This document shows positions 5,829-7,643 of a DNA stretch of 7,643 bases, piece by piece. The translations under genes were made by a program, and so were the position numbers. The notes below the pieces were generated by a model. The model was not told the DNA's origin, ran no database searches, and was given only the letters and a program-made list of their open reading frames with translations. Source of the DNA: Acidimicrobiaceae bacterium (lineage in GTDB: Bacteria > Actinomycetota > Acidimicrobiia > Acidimicrobiales > RAAP-2); the NCBI GenBank assembly GCA_003164275.1, contig PLSY01000248.1, forward strand, positions 13,051 through 20,693, in the 5' to 3' direction. Within the stretch, counting starts at the first letter, position 1. The number at the start of each line of letters is the position of its first letter.

Positions 5829-6823
5829 GTGGCCCCGCCAATGACTTCTTCGGGCAGGCGACCGATGTCCTGTCCCACGCCGCCGATGTGGTCGCTCCGG
5901 CCATCGACCTGGCCGTCGATCGTCTCAACCCGGAGCTCTACGCGCCCGTCAGGCATCACCTGGCGGGCGGTGGGAAGCGGGTTCGGGCCGGTCTGGTGCT
6001 GGTGTCGACAGCGGCAGCCGGTGCCGCCGAGCGGGTGGGCCTGCCGGGGGCGGTGGCCATCGAGCTGGTCCACAACTACTCATTGATCCACGACGACATC
6101 ATGGACGGGGACCGTGAGCGCCGGCACCGCCCGACCGTATGGGCCGAGTTCGGAGTGGGCCGGGCCATCATCGCCGGGGACGCCCTCGCTGCCCTCGCCA
6201 CCCAGGTCCTGTTGGACGAGCCCACCCCCGAGCGGGTGGCCGCCGCCGTCTCGTTGACCTGGGCCACCCAGGAGATGATCGCCGGGCAGGCCGACGACAT
6301 GGCGTTCGAAGACCGGACCTCGATCAGCTTGGAGGAGAGCCTTCGAATGACGGCGGGAAAGACGGGGGCGCTGCTGGCCTGCGCCTCGTCGCTCGGCGCC
6401 GTGCTGGCCGGTGCTCCGAAGCAGACCGTGGACGCGCTGTGTGAGTTCGGCCAGCATCTGGGCATCGCCTTCCAGGCCGTCGATGACGTGCTCGGCATCT
6501 GGGGCGACCCGACCCAGACGGGCAAGGCGGCGGGGAACGACCTGTTGCAGCACAAGCTGACCATTCCAGTGGTCATCGCCCTGGAGGCAGCCGACCACCA
6601 GCGTCACGAGTTGGAGAACCTCCTCGCCTCCCTCGACAGCGCCGGTGAGGTGGATCGGGCCGCGCAGTTGGTCGACAAGTTCGAAGGTCGTACCGGTGCC
6701 CTGCAGCTGGCCGACGACCACTTACGGGCAGCCATGGGGGCGCTCGACCGGGTGGATCTCGAGGGCACCCCGAGACGCCAGCTCGACGCCATCGCCCAGT
6801 TCGTCACCGAGCGGAACCGGTGA
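5825..6823 (+). CDS. Short-chain trans-polyprenyl diphosphate synthase, probable farnesyl diphosphate supply
   Basis: The 332-residue product is an all-trans isoprenyl diphosphate synthase. It has GGGKRVRAGLVL (48-59), the first aspartate-rich motif LIHDDIMDGDRERRHRPTVW (87-106, D90, D91 and D94), GQADDMAFE (154-162), KTGALLACA (179-187) and the second motif QAVDDVLGIWGDPTQTGKAA (217-236). The second motif reads DDVLG instead of DDxxD, a form I recall as common in actinobacterial enzymes. A tyrosine lies five residues before the first motif, and there is no insertion inside it; bulky residues there usually limit products to C15 or C20. Placed between hpnE and shc, it probably supplies farnesyl diphosphate to HpnD, like hopD of Streptomyces, but geranylgeranyl diphosphate synthesis cannot be excluded. 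It overlaps hpnE by four bases (ATGA), after a GAGGGGG ribosome-binding site. A rare TTA codon encodes L300. Confidence 0.9.
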   Translation: MSGPANDFFGQATDVLSHAADVVAPAIDLAVDRLNPELYAPVRHHLAGGGKRVRAGLVLVSTAAAGAAERVGLPGAVAIELVHNYSLIHDDIMDGDRERRHRPTVWAEFGVGRAIIAGDALAALATQVLLDEPTPERVAAAVSLTWATQEMIAGQADDMAFEDRTSISLEESLRMTAGKTGALLACASSLGAVLAGAPKQTVDALCEFGQHLGIAFQAVDDVLGIWGDPTQTGKAAGNDLLQHKLTIPVVIALEAADHQRHELENLLASLDSAGEVDRAAQLVDKFEGRTGALQLADDHLRAAMGALDRVDLEGTPRRQLDAIAQFVTERNR

Positions 6824-7643
6824 TGTCGGCGTTCGGACCGGTGGTCGTCGGGGACCGGCCGCTGCTCGTCGAGTCTGCCGGCCGACGGCACACCCCAGTC
6901 GAGCGGGCGAGACAGGTGACCGAGCGGGCCCGGGCCACCCTCGTCGGCCTGCAGAGCGCCGAGGGTTGGTGGAAGGGCGAGCTCGAGACCAATGTGACCA
7001 TCGACGCCGAGGACCTCTTGTTGCGACAGTTCCTCGGCATCCGAACCGAGCGGCAGACCGAGGCCACGGCCCGTTGGATCCGGTCCAAGCAACGAGAGGA
7101 CGGGACCTGGGCCACGTTCTTCGGCGGCCCGGCCGATCTGTCGACCACGATCGAGGCCTACGTGGCCCTTCGACTGGCCGGTGACGTCCCCGAGGCCCCC
7201 CATATGGCGGCTGCCTCCCGCTTCGTAAAGCAGGAGGGCGGCCTCGGCCAGGCCCGGGTGTTCACGCGGATCTGGATGGCGCTGTTCGGCCTCTGGCCGT
7301 GGGAAGAGCTGCCGGTGATGCCGCCCGAGCTCATGTTGCTGCCTCCGTCGGTGCCGCTCAACATCTACGACTTCGGCTGCTGGGCCCGTCAGACGGTGGC
7401 TGCGCTGACGGTGATCAGCGCCCACCGACCGGTCCGTGACATCCCGATCACCATCGACGAGCTGCGGGGCCCGGCCATGGCCACCCCGAAGGCTCCGAGC
7501 CGATGGGGCCGAAGGCTCCAGCACGTCGACCGGCTCCTGCACCACTACGAGAAGCGCCCGCTGCGCTCTTTACGGCGTCTTGCTCTCCGCCGGACCGAGC
7601 AGTGGATCGTCCGACGCCAGGAGGCCGACGGCTCCTGGGGCGG
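6823..7643 (+). CDS. shc: Squalene-hopene cyclase, N-terminal part (runs off the window)
   Basis: 273 codons are visible; the whole enzyme is usually 630-720 residues. Hallmarks of the family appear in order: SAEGWWKGELETNVTIDAED (45-64), the first QW-like repeat KQREDGTWATFFGGPADLST (89-108), ARVFTRIWMALFGLWPWEEL (144-163), PPSVPLNIYDFGCWARQTV (174-192) and a further QW repeat QEADGSWG (266-273) at the window edge. The enzyme is a monotopic membrane protein that cyclises squalene to hopene and diplopterol. The catalytic DxDD motif lies beyond the window, so activity cannot be judged here. The ATG at 6823 shares one base with the preceding stop (TGATG), giving tight coupling. A rare TTA codon occurs at residue 250. 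Its position as the last visible gene, with squalene-making genes just upstream, makes the assignment secure; later hpn genes for tail addition may follow. Confidence 0.95.
   Translation, partial: MSAFGPVVVGDRPLLVESAGRRHTPVERARQVTERARATLVGLQSAEGWWKGELETNVTIDAEDLLLRQFLGIRTERQTEATARWIRSKQREDGTWATFFGGPADLSTTIEAYVALRLAGDVPEAPHMAAASRFVKQEGGLGQARVFTRIWMALFGLWPWEELPVMPPELMLLPPSVPLNIYDFGCWARQTVAALTVISAHRPVRDIPITIDELRGPAMATPKAPSRWGRRLQHVDRLLHHYEKRPLRSLRRLALRRTEQWIVRRQEADGSWG

Overview
The window comes from a GC-rich bacterium, most likely an actinobacterium. The signs are strong G/C preference at third codon positions, GTG starts, almost no thymine-rich terminators, and a hopanoid operon in the order hpnC-hpnD-hpnE-prenyl synthase-shc, which I recall from Streptomyces (hopA-hopE). 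An Acidimicrobiia-like lineage would fit, but nothing here proves a class. All convincing genes lie on the + strand.

Region 1 (1-486) is the 3' end of ychF, a conserved GTPase-family ATPase gene with its TGS domain. Region 2 (about 590-933) holds a small gene for a 101-residue protein with an excisionase/MerR-like helix-turn-helix. It is preceded by a striking match to an actinobacterial FliA/WhiG (sigma-28 type) promoter, placed so that the transcript would be leaderless or nearly so. Region 3 (934-1757) is about 820 bases with no convincing gene. Its one clear structure is a perfect 14-bp stem-loop at 1440-1484, perhaps a terminator.

Region 4 (1758-2600) encodes a 280-residue regulator that joins an N-terminal MerR-type helix-turn-helix to a TetR-type DNA-binding domain. 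The gap after it (2601-2737) contains a good sigma-70-type promoter (TTGACG, 16-base spacer, TATAAC). A perfect palindrome, TTGACGTCAA, covers its -35 box, and a second GACGTC lies near the predicted transcription start. The fused regulator is the natural candidate to act there, but this is inference.

Region 5 (2738 to the window end) is a tight operon for making the triterpene hopene. The prenyl diphosphate synthase presumably supplies farnesyl diphosphate. HpnD condenses two of these to presqualene diphosphate, HpnC converts that to hydroxysqualene, HpnE reduces it to squalene, and squalene-hopene cyclase (cut by the window end) folds squalene into the hopane skeleton. Each stop codon overlaps the next start by 4, 4, 4 and 1 bases, so translation is probably coupled throughout.

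The pathway itself is known. The parts least explained by existing knowledge are the fused regulator with its promoter architecture, the small helix-turn-helix gene with its sigma-28-like promoter, and the long non-coding stretch with its hairpin.
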